From positions 1-64,000 of the forward strand of contig NZ_SVEV01000021.1 in assembly GCF_015057185.1 (NCBI RefSeq): a DNA stretch of 64,000 bases, given 5' to 3'. Source of the DNA: Pseudobutyrivibrio sp. (GTDB lineage: Bacteria > Bacillota > Clostridia > Lachnospirales > Lachnospiraceae). The notes under the pieces are model-generated. The model worked only from the letters and a program-made list of their open reading frames with translations, was not told the origin of the DNA and did no database searches. The translations under genes and the position numbers were made by a program. Shown here in pieces: positions 17,524 through 26,081 of the stretch. Numbering within the stretch: the first letter of the stretch is position 1; every line of letters begins with the position of its first letter.

Positions 17524-19899
17524 CTACTTGTTGTACTTATCCTTGCGGAATAATCCGTAAAGAAGTACACAGATTGCAGCGATTCCGAAGATTGTTCCGA
17601 ATGTGAAGCCTTCGCCTGTGAATACCTTACCTACCTGGTATACGATAAGTCCGATTACCCATGCGAATCCACACTGGTATCCGATTGCTGTCCAGAACCA
17701 CTTTGTATTGTTCATTTCACGCTTGATTGCACCCATAGCAGCGAAGCAAGGAGCGCAAAGAAGGTTGAATGCTAAGAATGCAAAACCTGAAGCTGATGTA
17801 AATGCATTAGCCATTGTCTCATATACATCACCAGCTGCACCGTAGATAATAGCAAGTGTACCTACGATATTTTCCTTTGCAACAAGACCTGTGATAGAAG
17901 CAACTGTTGCTTCCCAATCGCCAAATCCAAGTGGGATGAAAATCCATGAAAGACATCTACCAAGTGTAGCAAGGATTGAATGATCAATCTGGTCTTCCTC
18001 GAGCATTGTAAATGCTCCATCAACAACACCAAAGAATGTACAGAACCAAACTACGATTGTTGAAAGTAAAATAATTGTACCAGCTTTTTTGATGAATGAC
18101 CATCCACGCTCCCACATACTGCGGAGAACATTACCAACTGTTGGCCAGTGGTATGCTGGAAGCTCCATAACGAATGGTGCTGGATCCCCGGCGAATAGCT
18201 TTGTCTTCTTTAACATGATACCTGAAACAATTATTGAGAATATTCCAAGAAAGTATGCTGAAGGTGCAACCCATGAAGCTCCACCGAAAATAGCACCTGC
18301 AACCATTGCGATAAATGGAAGCTTAGCTCCACATGGAATAAATGTTGTTGTCATGATTGTCATCTTGCGGTCTCTATCATTCTCGATAGTACGTGATGCC
18401 ATGATACCAGGAACACCACAACCTGTACCGATAAGCATTGGAATGAATGACTTACCAGAAAGACCAAACTTTCTAAAGATACGGTCCATGATGAATGCAA
18501 CACGTGCCATGTAACCGCATGCCTCAAGGAATGCAAGGAAGATGAATAAGATGAGCATCTGTGGAACGAATCCAAGTACTGCACCAACACCTGCTACGAT
18601 ACCATCAAGGATAAGTCCCTTAACTACATCGTTGCAATTGATTGCATCAAGGCCTGCCTCGATGAATACCGGAATACCAGGAATCCATACACCGTAATCG
18701 GCTGGGTCTGGCTCTTCGTTAGACTCTACATACTCTAATGCTGCAGCATAATCTTCAAGTGATGCTGTCTCGTAATCAACAGCAGCTGTCTCTTCATCCT
18801 CTACAGGATACTCGAAATCACCTGTTGGCTCTGTGCCATTTTCCTCAACATAGAGGTCATAACCATCAACAATAAGCTGATTTGCAGTAAACTCATCTGC
18901 TGCATCTGCGTAATCACTAGATCCGATAGCGAATAAATGCCATCCATCACCAAACACACCATCATTTGCCCAGTCTGTAGCCCATGTACCAACTGTTGTA
19001 ACAGAAATATAATATACAAGCCACATAACTACTGCAAAGATTGGAAGAGCAAGCCATCTGTTTGTAACAACTTTATCAATCTTATCAGAAGTTGTCATTC
19101 CCTTAGCTGCCTTCTTAACACAACCATTGATAATTGTTCCAATGTAGTTGTATCTTTCGCCTGTGATGATTGACTCTGCATCATCATCAAGCTCTTTTTC
19201 ACATGAAGCAATATCCTGCTCAATATGATTGATTACATCTGATGAAAGACCAAGCTTTTCCTGAATCTTTTCATCACGCTCGAACAACTTGATAGAGTAC
19301 CATCTCTGAACATTCTCATCATCGATGCTATGTAAACAAAGCTCCTCAATATGAGCAAGTGCATGCTCAACTGAGCCATTGAATCTATGCTTTGGAGACT
19401 GTGGATTTGCTTCCTTAGCAACCTTTACTGCAGCATCAACAATTTCCTTAAGGCCTCTATTTTTAAGAGCTGAAATTTCGATAACTGGAACACCAATCTC
19501 CTCTGAAAGCTTCTTTGTATTAATCTTATCGCCATTCTTTTCAACAACATCCATCATGTTGATAGCGATAACAACAGGGATACCAAGTTCTACAACCTGT
19601 GTTGTAAGATAAAGGTTTCTCTCAAGGTTAGTACCATCAATAACGTTGATGATCGCCTCTGGCTTCTCATCGATGAGGTAATTACGAGATACAACCTCCT
19701 CTAATGTATATGGTGAAAGTGAATAGATACCAGGAAGGTCCACGATTTTAACTTCCTTGTCACCCTTATATTTTCCTTCTTTATACTCTACAGTAACACC
19801 TGGCCAGTTACCTACGAACTGGTTAGAACCTGTGAGCGCATTGAATAATGTTGTTTTACCGCAGTTTGGGTTACCTGCTAACGCAATACGAATTCCCAC
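17524..19899 (-). CDS. feoB: Ferrous iron transport protein B
   Basis: A 791-residue Fe(II) transporter. The N-terminal G domain has GNPNCGKTT (G1), DLPGIYS (G3) and NMMD (G4 region). A helical GDI-type domain follows (~170-270), then the Gate-motif membrane core with paired GFVPQ and GTGCGVPG regions. An unusually long acidic extracytoplasmic insertion follows the first transmembrane helix (about residues 300-410, rich in D, E, Y and A). It is the main gene of a feoA-feoA-feoB-Cys-rich operon and is probably under iron-responsive control through the dyads at 20420-20488. Confidence 0.95.
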   Translation of the reverse strand: MGIRIALAGNPNCGKTTLFNALTGSNQFVGNWPGVTVEYKEGKYKGDKEVKIVDLPGIYSLSPYTLEEVVSRNYLIDEKPEAIINVIDGTNLERNLYLTTQVVELGIPVVIAINMMDVVEKNGDKINTKKLSEEIGVPVIEISALKNRGLKEIVDAAVKVAKEANPQSPKHRFNGSVEHALAHIEELCLHSIDDENVQRWYSIKLFERDEKIQEKLGLSSDVINHIEQDIASCEKELDDDAESIITGERYNYIGTIINGCVKKAAKGMTTSDKIDKVVTNRWLALPIFAVVMWLVYYISVTTVGTWATDWANDGVFGDGWHLFAIGSSDYADAADEFTANQLIVDGYDLYVEENGTEPTGDFEYPVEDEETAAVDYETASLEDYAAALEYVESNEEPDPADYGVWIPGIPVFIEAGLDAINCNDVVKGLILDGIVAGVGAVLGFVPQMLILFIFLAFLEACGYMARVAFIMDRIFRKFGLSGKSFIPMLIGTGCGVPGIMASRTIENDRDRKMTIMTTTFIPCGAKLPFIAMVAGAIFGGASWVAPSAYFLGIFSIIVSGIMLKKTKLFAGDPAPFVMELPAYHWPTVGNVLRSMWERGWSFIKKAGTIILLSTIVVWFCTFFGVVDGAFTMLEEDQIDHSILATLGRCLSWIFIPLGFGDWEATVASITGLVAKENIVGTLAIIYGAAGDVYETMANAFTSASGFAFLAFNLLCAPCFAAMGAIKREMNNTKWFWTAIGYQCGFAWVIGLIVYQVGKVFTGEGFTFGTIFGIAAICVLLYGLFRKDKYNK

Positions 19900-19921
19900 T
19901 TCTCTGTCCTCCTACTATTTC

Positions 19922-20140
19922 TTATTGAACTTCAATCATCTCAGCATCAGCCTTGCGTACTGAGAGTTCATAGCCTCTAACTGTAATTTCTACTGGATCT
20001 CCAAGTGGAGCAACCTTGCGCACGTAAATCTCTACGCCCTTAGTGATACCCATGTCCATAATTCTGCGCTTTACTGCGCCTTCTCCGCCAATTTTGACAA
20101 CCTTGACAGTCTCACCAGTTTTAACATCTTTAAGTGTCAT
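19922..20140 (-). CDS. feoA: Ferrous iron transport protein A
   Basis: A 72-residue SH3-like FeoA domain protein (KTGETVKVVKIGG, RRIMDMGITKG, APLGDPVEITVRGYELSVRKADAEMI). It modulates FeoB at the membrane. It is 22 bases upstream of feoB and 38 bases downstream of a second feoA, and has the family's usual length. Confidence 0.92.
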   Translation of the reverse strand: MTLKDVKTGETVKVVKIGGEGAVKRRIMDMGITKGVEIYVRKVAPLGDPVEITVRGYELSVRKADAEMIEVQ

Positions 20141-20178
20141 ATCTTCTCTCCTTTTTCTTCAACAAAAAAGTTGATGTA

Positions 20179-20391
20179 TTAAATAAAAATCTTTTGAGCA
20201 AGCTGTTTATCCACAGCAACTCTAGATTCTTTAACGTTTACAATGAGATTTCCGCCAATCTCACTTACAACCGTAACGTATCCGCCAGGTACAAACCCCA
20301 GCTCCTGCAAATGGCGTTTAACTTCTTCGTTACCACCAATTCGCTTAATCATTTGTTCTACGCCTGTTGGCGCTACAACTAATGGCATCAT
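20179..20391 (-). CDS. feoA: Second FeoA-domain protein
   Basis: A 70-residue FeoA paralogue and first gene of the operon (KRIGGNEEVKRHLQELGFVPGG, then a NLIVNVKESRVAVD strand pair). It is diverged from the downstream FeoA. Two separate FeoA subunits are common in clostridial Feo systems. AAGGAAG precedes the ATG. Confidence 0.88.
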   Translation of the reverse strand: MMPLVVAPTGVEQMIKRIGGNEEVKRHLQELGFVPGGYVTVVSEIGGNLIVNVKESRVAVDKQLAQKIFI

Positions 20392-20419
20392 ATATACTTC
20401 CTTTTACATGTAAAAAATT

Positions 20420-20435
20420 TTTAGATAATTCTAAC
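20420..20435 (-). promoter_or_regulatory. Feo operator dyad, site 2
   Basis: TTTAGA-N4-TCTAAC (plus strand), the same motif as the site at 20473-20488, 29 bases upstream of the first feoA. Likely bound by an iron-responsive repressor of the DtxR/MntR type; regulator identity is inference. Confidence 0.5.
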
Positions 20436-20472
20436 AGTTGTGTCGAATTTTAGTTACATTCGCATAATTTAT

Positions 20473-20488
20473 GTTAGACTTCTCTAAC
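20473..20488 (-). promoter_or_regulatory. Feo operator dyad, site 1
   Basis: A perfect inverted repeat GTTAGA-N4-TCTAAC. It overlaps a plausible promoter (TTGTTA-like -35, TTATGC-like -10). Two dyads of the same motif with centres 53 bases apart suggest cooperative repression of the Feo operon. Confidence 0.55.
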
Positions 20489-20560
20489 AACCTAAACTAC
20501 TATAGCATTATTTAACTCAAGTTTCAAGAGACTAACTAAAGTTTTTTATGATAATTTCAC

Positions 20561-20592
20561 AAAAAAAGAGGCACTGTTTCTACAGCACCTCT
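20561..20592 (-). terminator. Intrinsic terminator of the carbamate kinase gene
   Basis: On the minus strand AGAGGTGCTGT/CAGTGCCTCT forms the stem, followed by seven Ts. Confidence 0.85.
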
Positions 20593-20604
20593 AACCATCT
20601 TTTA

Positions 20605-21537
20605 TTACTTTCCAATCATCGTACCAGTCTGACCACCAACTGCGTTGCCAGCATCTGATAGTTTTGTAATCAGTACCTTACGGATTGCTGAATCGCCAAT
20701 ATAATCAATGGCAGCCTGAATCTTTGGAGCCATATCTGTGGCACCAAACTCACCAGCTGCAAGCATCTTCTTAGCCTCAGCAACTGAAATATAATCAAGT
20801 GGCTCCTGATTTTCTTTGCCAAAGTTCTTACAAACCTTTGACACAGAAGTAAGGATAACCAACATATCTGCATCAACCTCTGATGCGAGAAGTCCAGCAG
20901 CAGTATCTTTCTCTACTACAGCCGAAGCTCCCTTTAGCTTATTATCCTGAGTAAGCACTGGAATACCGCCACCACCAGCTGCAATAACAACCTGGTCTGC
21001 ATCACAAAGCGCTCTGATAGCATCAATCTCTACAATCTCCATAGGCTTTGGAGCAGCTACGATTCTACGGAATCCGCCCTCAACCTGAACTGTATGATTT
21101 CCTTTTGCTTCTTCAGCCTCGGCCTCCTGAGCATTCATAACTCGGCCAATAATTTTTGTTGGTTTATAAAAAGCCTCATCATAAGGGTCAACTGTAACCT
21201 GGGTAAGCACTGTAGAAACAGGCTTATAAATGCCTCTACCTACAAGCTCCGAACGAATAGCCTGCTGTAAATCATATCCAATATAGCCCTGACTCATTGC
21301 CGAACAAACTGACATAGGAGTAGGTGTATAATCCGGATGATTCTGATAAAACTCAGAAAGTGCAGTATGAATCATACCAACCTGTGGTCCATTACTATGT
21401 GTGATAACCACCTGATAATCCTGCTGAATAAACTCAGCCACTGCAACAGCTGTACGCTTTGTAGCGTTCCACTGCTCCAATACTGTAGTACCAAGTGCGT
21501 CATGTCCTAATGCAATAACAATTCTCTTCTTACCCAT
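20605..21537 (-). CDS. arcC: Carbamate kinase
   Basis: A 310-residue amino-acid-kinase-family enzyme that makes ATP from carbamoyl phosphate. Motifs include IVIALGHDALG at the N-terminus (GHDAL where many members have GGNAL), ITHSNGPQVG, AAGGGGIPV, EKDTAAGLLA and the C-terminal ITKLSDAG. It has the normal length. It is not next to arcA/arcB, so it may serve another carbamoyl-phosphate route such as agmatine or allantoin/purine breakdown; this is inference. It lies 13 bases after a VanZ-like gene and may share its transcript. Confidence 0.93.
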   Translation of the reverse strand: MGKKRIVIALGHDALGTTVLEQWNATKRTAVAVAEFIQQDYQVVITHSNGPQVGMIHTALSEFYQNHPDYTPTPMSVCSAMSQGYIGYDLQQAIRSELVGRGIYKPVSTVLTQVTVDPYDEAFYKPTKIIGRVMNAQEAEAEEAKGNHTVQVEGGFRRIVAAPKPMEIVEIDAIRALCDADQVVIAAGGGGIPVLTQDNKLKGASAVVEKDTAAGLLASEVDADMLVILTSVSKVCKNFGKENQEPLDYISVAEAKKMLAAGEFGATDMAPKIQAAIDYIGDSAIRKVLITKLSDAGNAVGGQTGTMIGK

Positions 21538-21550
21538 GTGATGCCTCCCT

Positions 21551-22000
21551 TTAGTAGCGTTTTCTGCCTCTTTTATTATTAACTATTGCCAGAATAATAA
21601 GTGCCCCCAAAGCTACTCCAGCAAAGTCAATCCACATGTCTCTAATCTCTCCTGAGCGTCCCACAACAAAAAGCTGAATAGTCTCATCTATAAACGACAC
21701 AAACAACCCAACAAACGTAGGAACCGCAAACTTATTAAACGGACCATAAATATCATCAGACAAATCCGAACAAAGCAATGCGCCCAAAATTAAATACTCC
21801 AAAAAATGAGCCGTCTTCCTAACAATAAACATGCCATTTTCACTGCTCAACAAAAACGGAAAAATCTTCCCGAGCAACTCAAGAAATCTGCCGCTCTCAC
21901 CTTCCGAAACCACTGCCGGTTGCAAGCTGTGCCCCCAAATCACACACAACCACAGTAAAATAATAATTCTAAGTACTATTCTCTTCTTATTCATGCTCAT
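21551..22000 (-). CDS. VanZ-like membrane protein
   Basis: A roughly 150-residue protein with four hydrophobic segments and the VanZ-family pattern: IWGHSLQPA after helix 1, RKTAHFLEYLILGALL in helix 2, FVSFIDETIQLFVVGRSGEIRDMWIDFAG before the last helix. Function of stand-alone VanZ-like proteins is not settled. The start is uncertain: the ATG at 22000 lacks a clear Shine-Dalgarno, and the reading frame stays open upstream. The first ~15 codons lie inside the arm of the giant palindrome at 21953-22744. Its coding strand is unusually G/T-rich. Confidence 0.75.
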   Translation of the reverse strand: MSMNKKRIVLRIIILLWLCVIWGHSLQPAVVSEGESGRFLELLGKIFPFLLSSENGMFIVRKTAHFLEYLILGALLCSDLSDDIYGPFNKFAVPTFVGLFVSFIDETIQLFVVGRSGEIRDMWIDFAGVALGALIILAIVNNKRGRKRY

Positions 22001-22744
22001 TATTGTAGCATATTCACACCCCCATGGGGACACAATTTGCCACATTTTCTATTATTTGCCATCCGGCACCCTTCGCCCCGCCCGTCCAGGGCCTTCCACC
22101 CCTTCATATACACAATTTCGCGAATATTTCAGTTTTCCAATACGCAAAAGGGAGCATCCCGCATGTGTCTTTCTATGGATGAACTATTTTGAAAAATGTA
22201 TTTATACTGGGCGGACATACTAGTATATCCCAATTGGTACAACTCAGGTCTCAAGGGGGAATCGGGCTCATGTTACGTTCGCTAAGAAAAATTAAAAAGC
22301 AGGTTTTGTAGATTTAGACACCGTGCTTTATACGACATCGTGTCGCGTGTCGCACTTGCGCCGCCGTCCTAGCGGCGCATGCCTAAATCTTACAAAACCT
22401 GCTTTTATTTTTCTAAGCTCACTCCAAAATCGCCCAATTCCCCCTGAGCCTGAGTTGTACTAGTTTAGTTTTATTTTGTCCGCCCATTAAATACATTTTG
22501 CAAAATTGTACAGACATGAGAAAGACACATGCTAATAAAAGATGCGATTCTTTGCGTATTAGGAAAACGAAATATTCTTGCGAAGTGTATATGAAGGGGT
22601 GGAAGGCCCTGGACGGGCGGGGCGAAGGGTGCCGGATGACGTTGGGAGAGAAAATGTGGCAAAGGGTGGCAATGCAGAGGTGTGAATATGCTACAAAAAA
22701 GAGGACCTCATAAGTGAGATCCTCTTAGAATTATTATTTTACTG
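21953..22744. repeat. Giant imperfect palindrome, copy 1 (~0.8 kb)
   Basis: The two halves are inverted repeats about a centre near 22350. Perfect or near-perfect arm segments include a 21-base block at 21953-21973 / 22724-22744, a ~50-base block starting CCGGCACCCTTCGCCCCG at about 22072 and its complement ending about 22647, and GCAGGTTTTGTA (22299-22310) with its complement (22391-22402). The apex, 22319-22383, contains smaller hairpins (CGACATCGTGTCG, GCGCCGC/GCGGCGC). Conserved unpaired segments interrupt the arms. The outermost arms include vanZ codons and the htrA stop codon. It holds no credible gene. Confidence 0.85.
22695..22726 (-). terminator. Intrinsic terminator of htrA
   Basis: On the minus strand AAGAGGATCTCA/TGAGGTCCTCTT forms a stem followed by TTTTTT. 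It lies within the outer right arm of the giant palindrome and is not mirrored in the left arm. Confidence 0.85.
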
Positions 22745-24049
22745 GTCTGTGTCGAGTTTGTGGGTCAGCGTGACTTTTACGGTTTCTTCTTTGTAGTCAG
22801 CGTCATGCTTGGCCACGGTGATTTCTACGGTTGTGCCAGCGGATGTGTATTGCATGATGTTGTTGAGTGTGTTGAAGGATGTGACGGCGCGTCCGTTGAA
22901 GCCTGTGATTACGTCTTCAGCTTCGATTCCGGCTGCTTCAGCGCCTGAGCCTTCGATTACTTGTTTGATGTATACGCCAACTGGAATGTCGTATGCTTCA
23001 GATGTTTCAGTTGATACATCGAATCCTACGATGCCGAGGTAGCCGGCGTCCTCATCTGATACAACATCATTGTCAATCATTTGCTGGATGATGTCCCAAG
23101 CGTATGAGATTGGGATTGCGTAGCCCATACCTTCGACTGTAGTGTCAGAAAGTTTTGCTGATACAATTCCGATTACTTCGCCCTTGACGTTTAAAAGTGC
23201 TCCACCAGAGTTACCTGGGTTTACGGCTGCATCTGTCTGAATCAAGGAATTAGTAACTACGTTACCATCGCTGTCTGTGATAGATACTTCTCTGTCTAAT
23301 GCAGAAATGATACCTGTTGTAACTGATGTGCCGTAGCCCATTGCGTTACCGATTACAATGGCTGCTTCACCAACTACGCTGTTGTCTGAATCTCCAAGTG
23401 TGGCTACCTTTATTGCTGATAATGTTTCCTTAGGAATATCATCAACTTTTACCGATACAACGGCTAAGTCACATGAAGAATCTGTTCCTTTGATTTCACC
23501 CTCTACTGATTCTCCATCATTGAATGTGATGGTAAGGTCCTGTGAACCAGTAACTACGTGATTGTTGGTTGCAATGTAAATGTAGTCCTCATCCTGAGAG
23601 ATGATGATTCCGGAACCTGCAGAGGTCTGCTCCTCTTGGTATGGTCCGAACCATGTCTGATACTCAGTTAGACTGACATTTGTAACCTGAACGATTGCTG
23701 GCAATACGCTGTCTGCAACCTTTGATACATCTGTGGAAATGATGGTTGATTCAGTAGTAGATGAAGCAGTTGTGGCAGTTACATTGTCTAATATGTCTGA
23801 TGCTAATTCTTCACTGGCAGTCTCTTCTGCTGCACTTTCAGATGAGTTAGCAAAATATTTATTTGACACAAGTACCACCGACTGGAAGGATATTCCAGCC
23901 ACTAATCCAAATACTAGTGCTATCAACGCCGCGCGACCTAGCTTCGCAGGGAAATCTCTGTTTTTTTTAGGTTTACGAGGCTGTCTACCATCATCATATG
24001 GTGTCCACTGATAGTATGATTCACTTTGATTGTTGTTAAAATCACTCAT
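22739..24049 (-). CDS. HtrA/DegP-like membrane-anchored serine protease
   Basis: 436 residues: a cytoplasmic polar N-terminus, one transmembrane segment (~residues 35-57), a Ser/Thr-rich linker, a trypsin-like protease domain and one C-terminal PDZ domain. Catalytic residues are visible as NNHVV (His), SSCDLAVV (Asp) and NPGNSGGALL (Ser). It handles misfolded or envelope proteins outside the membrane. GGAGG lies eight bases before the ATG. The gene sits 65 bases after glmS. Near its 3' end the coding strand becomes C-rich, and its stop codon is inside the palindrome arm. Confidence 0.93.
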   Translation of the reverse strand: MSDFNNNQSESYYQWTPYDDGRQPRKPKKNRDFPAKLGRAALIALVFGLVAGISFQSVVLVSNKYFANSSESAAEETASEELASDILDNVTATTASSTTESTIISTDVSKVADSVLPAIVQVTNVSLTEYQTWFGPYQEEQTSAGSGIIISQDEDYIYIATNNHVVTGSQDLTITFNDGESVEGEIKGTDSSCDLAVVSVKVDDIPKETLSAIKVATLGDSDNSVVGEAAIVIGNAMGYGTSVTTGIISALDREVSITDSDGNVVTNSLIQTDAAVNPGNSGGALLNVKGEVIGIVSAKLSDTTVEGMGYAIPISYAWDIIQQMIDNDVVSDEDAGYLGIVGFDVSTETSEAYDIPVGVYIKQVIEGSGAEAAGIEAEDVITGFNGRAVTSFNTLNNIMQYTSAGTTVEITVAKHDADYKEETVKVTLTHKLDTDQ

Positions 24050-24114
24050 ATAAACGCCTCCATTTGTTATTCTGAGGGTAGTTTAGTCCCCCAATGTGAC
24101 GGTTAAGTGACGAA

Positions 24115-25947
24115 TTATTCAACAGTTACTGATTTTGCTAAGTTTCTTGGATGATCTACATCATAGCCTTTTCCAACAGAAACATAGTAGCCAAATAACT
24201 GAAGTGGAATAATTGCAAGAGAGTTAGTAAAGTACTTGTTTGTCTGTGGAATGTACATTACATAATCTGCAATTTCTTCGATATCTTCGTGTCCAACTGT
24301 AGTAACAGCAAGAATGAATGCTCCACGAGTCTTGCATTCTACTACGTTAGAAATTGTCTTTGCATAAATATTTTCCTGTGTGGCAACTGCACCTACAAGT
24401 GTGCCATCTTCGATAAGAGAAATAGTGCCGTGCTTGAGCTCACCTGCAGCATATGCCTCTGAGTGAATGTATGAAATCTCCTTGAGCTTTAATGAGCCTT
24501 CCATTGCGATGGCGTAGTCAATACCTCTACCAATGAAGAATACGTCCTTTGCTGCAACGAATCTGTTAGCGAACTTCTGGATACGCTCTTTATTTCCAAG
24601 GAGCATCTCGATCTGCTCTGGAAGCTTCTTAAGATCTGAAATAAGCTCCTTCATCTCGTCAGCTGAAAGTAATCCTCTTACGTCTGCAAACTTCATCGCA
24701 AGTAAGTAGAAGGCAATAAGCTGTGCTGAGTAAGCCTTTGTAGTAGCAACTGAAATCTCAGGACCAGCCCATGTGTACATAACCTTTTCAGCCTCACGAG
24801 CGATTGAAGAACCTACAACGTTAACAATTGCAAGAGTCATGTTGCCCATAGCGCGAGCCATACGAACAGCTTCCTTTGTATCAGCTGTCTCACCTGACTG
24901 CGAAACGGCGATAACAAGCTCGTTCTCCTGAAGGATTGGATTACGATATCTAAACTCTGAAGCGATGTCTACCTCTACTGGGATACGAGCCATCTCTTCA
25001 AATACATATTTAGCTGTAACACCTGTGTGGTAAGCACTACCACATGCTACGATACGGATACGAGAGATTGCTTTAATCTCTTCGTCTGTCATACCAAGCT
25101 CTTCAATATCTACAGTGTTGTTTTTGATACGTGGATTTAATGTATCACGAACAGTCTTTGGCTCCTCGTGAATTTCCTTGATCATAAAGTGGTCATAGCC
25201 ACCCTTTTCTGCTGCATCAACATCCCAATCGATAGTCTTTGACTGCTTCTCGATTGGCTGACCATCAACATCAAAGAACTCAATAGCGTCCTCTGTAAGT
25301 CTAGCGATTTCCTCGTTCTCGATGAAATAAACTTCACGAGTATATTTCAGAACTGCAGGCACGTCAGATGCGATTAAGTTACCATCCTTGCCTAGGCCAA
25401 CAATAAGTGGGCTATCCTTACGTACAGAGTAAATCTGATCTGGATAATCAGCAAAGATAATACCAAGTGCATAAGCACCCTCTACACGGTGCATAACCTT
25501 TGTTACACATGTAAGTGGGTCGTTGCCCTGCTTGTAGTAATAATCAAGTAAGTGAGCTACAACCTCTGTATCAGTCTCAGACTTGAATGTGTAGCCACGT
25601 CCAATAAGCTTTTCTTTGAGCTTTGCGTAGTTCTCGATAATACCATTGTGAACTACTGCGATTGTCTCTTCCTCATTAAGATGTGGGTGAGCGTTTACTT
25701 CGCTAGGCTCACCGTGAGTAGCCCAACGTGTATGACCGATACCGATTGTACCCTTCATGCTCTCGCCATCATGAGTTTTCTCGCTGAGAAGACGAAGACG
25801 TCCCTTAGCCTTCTCAAATTCTATTTTCTCTCCGTCAAAAACTGCCATTCCGGCAGAATCATATCCTCTATATTCAAGCTTGCTAAGTCCATCAAGCAAA
25901 ATAGGCGCTGCCTGTGACTTTCCTACATAACCAACTATTCCACACAT
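24115..25947 (-). CDS. glmS: Glutamine--fructose-6-phosphate aminotransferase (isomerizing)
   Basis: A 610-residue enzyme making glucosamine-6-phosphate, the first step of UDP-GlcNAc and cell wall synthesis. MCGIVGYVG exposes Cys2, the glutaminase nucleophile; two SIS domains follow, with VSQSGETADT and the C-terminal HPRNLAKSVTVE. The 134 bases upstream are too short and lack any recognisable glmS ribozyme. GAAAGGA precedes the ATG. Confidence 0.96.
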   Translation of the reverse strand: MCGIVGYVGKSQAAPILLDGLSKLEYRGYDSAGMAVFDGEKIEFEKAKGRLRLLSEKTHDGESMKGTIGIGHTRWATHGEPSEVNAHPHLNEEETIAVVHNGIIENYAKLKEKLIGRGYTFKSETDTEVVAHLLDYYYKQGNDPLTCVTKVMHRVEGAYALGIIFADYPDQIYSVRKDSPLIVGLGKDGNLIASDVPAVLKYTREVYFIENEEIARLTEDAIEFFDVDGQPIEKQSKTIDWDVDAAEKGGYDHFMIKEIHEEPKTVRDTLNPRIKNNTVDIEELGMTDEEIKAISRIRIVACGSAYHTGVTAKYVFEEMARIPVEVDIASEFRYRNPILQENELVIAVSQSGETADTKEAVRMARAMGNMTLAIVNVVGSSIAREAEKVMYTWAGPEISVATTKAYSAQLIAFYLLAMKFADVRGLLSADEMKELISDLKKLPEQIEMLLGNKERIQKFANRFVAAKDVFFIGRGIDYAIAMEGSLKLKEISYIHSEAYAAGELKHGTISLIEDGTLVGAVATQENIYAKTISNVVECKTRGAFILAVTTVGHEDIEEIADYVMYIPQTNKYFTNSLAIIPLQLFGYYVSVGKGYDVDHPRNLAKSVTVE

Positions 25948-26018
25948 ATATAATTATCCTTTCAGTGTTATTATCATGATTTATATATAAACCATATGAT
26001 TTTACTACGAAATATATA

Positions 26019-26058
26019 AAAAGTAAAATCTCCCCATAAAATATCAATTCATGGGGAG
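26019..26058 (-). terminator. Intrinsic terminator of the LCP gene
   Basis: CTCCCCAT/ATGGGGAG stem on the minus strand followed by ATTTTACTTTTT. It separates the LCP gene from glmS. Confidence 0.65.
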
Positions 26059-26081
26059 AAAAATCTTGAACTATTTAATTA

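Noticed and set aside
22300-22400. Chromosomal replication origin or terminus at the skew switches
   Set aside because: No dnaA, dnaN or DnaA-box cluster, and the switch appears twice within 15 kb in the same sense and fades within ~1.5 kb.
22471-22713. Short open frames within giant palindrome copy 1, on both strands
   Set aside because: The arms mirror each other, so frames appear symmetrically; none has a good ribosome binding site, and copy 2 does not conserve them.
25948-26081. glmS ribozyme upstream of glmS
   Set aside because: The gap is 134 bases, AT-rich, and contains only the LCP terminator and a promoter-sized stretch; no ribozyme core is recognisable.
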